Positions 62,711-64,000 of a stretch of DNA of 64,000 nucleotides are shown here, one piece after another. A program made the position numbers and the translations under genes. Below the pieces are notes generated by a model. It had not been told where the DNA came from and searched no databases. It worked only from the letters and a program-made list of their open reading frames with translations. Origin of the DNA: JAWXCM01 sp034408745 (GTDB lineage: Bacteria; Acidobacteriota; Terriglobia; Bryobacterales; Bryobacteraceae); NCBI GenBank assembly GCA_034408745.1, contig JAWXCM010000054.1:5095-69094 (forward strand), given 5' to 3'. Every line of letters begins with the position of its first letter. The stretch's first letter is position 1.

Positions 62711-64000
62711 TTACTTCGGTAATGCTTCGAAAAGGGCATACCGGTCCATAACGTCAAGTGCGACAAAGTAAATGCGGCCATCGTCTCTAAGGTCGACGTC
62801 TGTAAATCGGACTAACTGATTTCGGAATGTGTCGAAATCGAAGGTGTAGGTCACAACGGACATCTCGCCAGTAGCTTTGCGGAAGATCAGGTCGGGCCAG
62901 CTGAAAGAGTTCGACAGAAATACGATCTCTCCCTTGTGGTTGACGTCGAAGTTGCCGATCCCCGCCATCGGCTGACCCGTCGGCGACGTGTCGTTCTGCG
63001 AGACCAGCACGTCCCATTTGCCATCCACCCAGCGCGCAATCGCAGAACCGCCTCCGGCCATCGAGAACGAGGCGTAAAAATCGTTGCCGAGCGCGCGGAT
63101 CTGACTGAAGCCCGTGATGCTCAAATCGAGCAGTCTGGTCCGTGTAAGTGTCGCCATCTCGGTCCAGCGGCCGTCTTCCCAAAGGTAGAGAGCGGAGGGC
63201 GTGTTGCGCAACCGAAGCTGGGCCATGACCCGCCCGGTTTCCGTGACCACTGCGTTGTCCCAGCCGATGACGGCGCCAGCATCGCCGATCTCGGTGGTCC
63301 AGTCGGGGACCTGGCTGTTCGTCGTCACCAGTCGCGGTGTGCCGTCTTTGTGAAGATAGAGTCGCGAGTGGTTGCGGCTGGTGCTGCCAGTCGCCAGCAG
63401 ATAACCACTGTCCGTGACGCCGTAAAAGGACCCGGTGTATTGTACGGTGCCGTCCGGCCACGTCATGTTGAACTTAGCCGTCTGACTAACACGGCCGTCA
63501 GCCCACTTATACATCCCGTAATTAGGCACGTTTGCGCCGAATGGATTCAGAAACAGGTGCAGGTCGCCAGATGGGCTGCGCCTGGCCTGGTTGAAGCCCG
63601 ATCCGAAGAACACCACATTGCCGTCGAACCGCTCACCATGCTGTATCAGCGGAACCGGCTGTCCGTTGCGGACCTCGACCACATTCCAGGGATCGCCCGC
63701 AGCCTGGACCAGTGCATTGCCAGGCGTCTTCATGCCAGGGATCATGGAGGTGAATGTCAGCTGTGCAGGCGTACTGAGTGGCGCTCCTGACTCAGCGAGT
63801 ATCTCGAGCGTCGAGCCACTTGCTTTCACCAGTGCAAACGCGTGCTGCGCGCCTCGAACCACCGCCACCACGTCGCCATTCGGCAACAGTGCACCGCCGT
63901 CGATATTCAGAATCGGATCGCCGGCCAGTTGCTGGTTCCATGCCACCGAGCCCACCTGCGAGTTATCCGGTTTCCAGATTTGCAGACCCACGCCCTTACC
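62711..64000 (-). CDS. Propeller-like protein of unknown function, cut by the window edge
   Basis: At least 429 residues are open to the end of the window, so the N-terminus lies beyond it. The sequence is a series of repeating beta units with recurring aromatic-plus-DG motifs (YKWADGRVSQTAKF, LYLWEDGRWTEMATL, IARWVDGKWDVLVSQ, FRKATGEMSVVTYT), as in a beta-propeller. There is no visible enzyme motif. The stop codon directly abuts the stop of btuC in convergent orientation. Probably exported, but the signal region is not in view. Confidence 0.75.
   Translation of the reverse strand, partial: GKGVGLQIWKPDNSQVGSVAWNQQLAGDPILNIDGGALLPNGDVVAVVRGAQHAFALVKASGSTLEILAESGAPLSTPAQLTFTSMIPGMKTPGNALVQAAGDPWNVVEVRNGQPVPLIQHGERFDGNVVFFGSGFNQARRSPSGDLHLFLNPFGANVPNYGMYKWADGRVSQTAKFNMTWPDGTVQYTGSFYGVTDSGYLLATGSTSRNHSRLYLHKDGTPRLVTTNSQVPDWTTEIGDAGAVIGWDNAVVTETGRVMAQLRLRNTPSALYLWEDGRWTEMATLTRTRLLDLSITGFSQIRALGNDFYASFSMAGGGSAIARWVDGKWDVLVSQNDTSPTGQPMAGIGNFDVNHKGEIVFLSNSFSWPDLIFRKATGEMSVVTYTFDFDTFRNQLVRFTDVDLRDDGRIYFVALDVMDRYALFEALPK

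Overview
The window looks like chromosomal DNA of an acidobacterium, most like the Bryobacterales/Solibacter group. This is an inference from gene content, not a proven placement. The signs are an M56 peptidase fused to a carboxypeptidase-regulatory-like domain and a TonB C-terminus under a BlaI repressor, a very large OmpA/PKD/Ig-like surface protein, a split transketolase, many secreted proteins of unknown function, high GC and dense overlapping operons. I see no phage, insertion sequence, integrase or CRISPR array.

Layout. 1-4420 (minus): split transketolase, a sensor-less histidine kinase with a NarL-type regulator, a small unknown protein, then ccmB and the first codons of a probable ccmC. 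4589-7624: a frameshifted secreted-protein gene and a HEAT-repeat/SEC-C protein. 7971-9961: BlaI plus the M56-TonB fusion with a dyad operator. 10060-17026: nitrogen control and uptake (glnD, glnB, two ammonium transporters around an outer-membrane porin). 16924-19842: a serine hydrolase and an unknown secreted protein. 19879-25322: tex and the giant OmpA-like protein. 25601-25962: RNase P RNA. 26013-35961: mixed housekeeping and transport genes (receiver-like protein, hemL, ABC exporter, SIMPL protein, msrA, TolB-like protein, glgC, mutM, Rieske protein, orphan sugar-binding lipoprotein), then tRNA-Thr at 36001.

36087-45334 (minus) is a seven-gene nitrate operon: cobA, a ferredoxin/DmsC-type membrane-anchor fusion, a molybdopterin nitrate reductase, nirB, nirD, a NarK-type carrier and hemD. 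CobA and HemD would serve siroheme for NirB, but this cobA has lost a segment of about 20 residues that carries its most conserved motif. 45602-54296 holds a flavin monooxygenase and a likely uronate/polysaccharide group (SGNH hydrolase, UxaC-like and UxuA-like proteins, VCBS-type secreted protein, MFS carrier). 54339-55000 is a frameshifted gene, followed by tRNA-His and argG.

56551-62710 (plus) is a tightly packed run: small zinc ribbon, PhyH dioxygenase, CDF metal exporter, selD, pyrF and a BtuF/BtuD/BtuC-type ABC importer. The selD gene is itself a selenoprotein gene: its true start is a GTG at 58411, and an in-frame TGA at 58453 falls exactly at the catalytic Cys/Sec position, followed at once by a SECIS-like hairpin. 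A conventional ORF caller begins this gene at 58480 and loses the active site. The window ends inside a propeller-like protein gene of unknown function.
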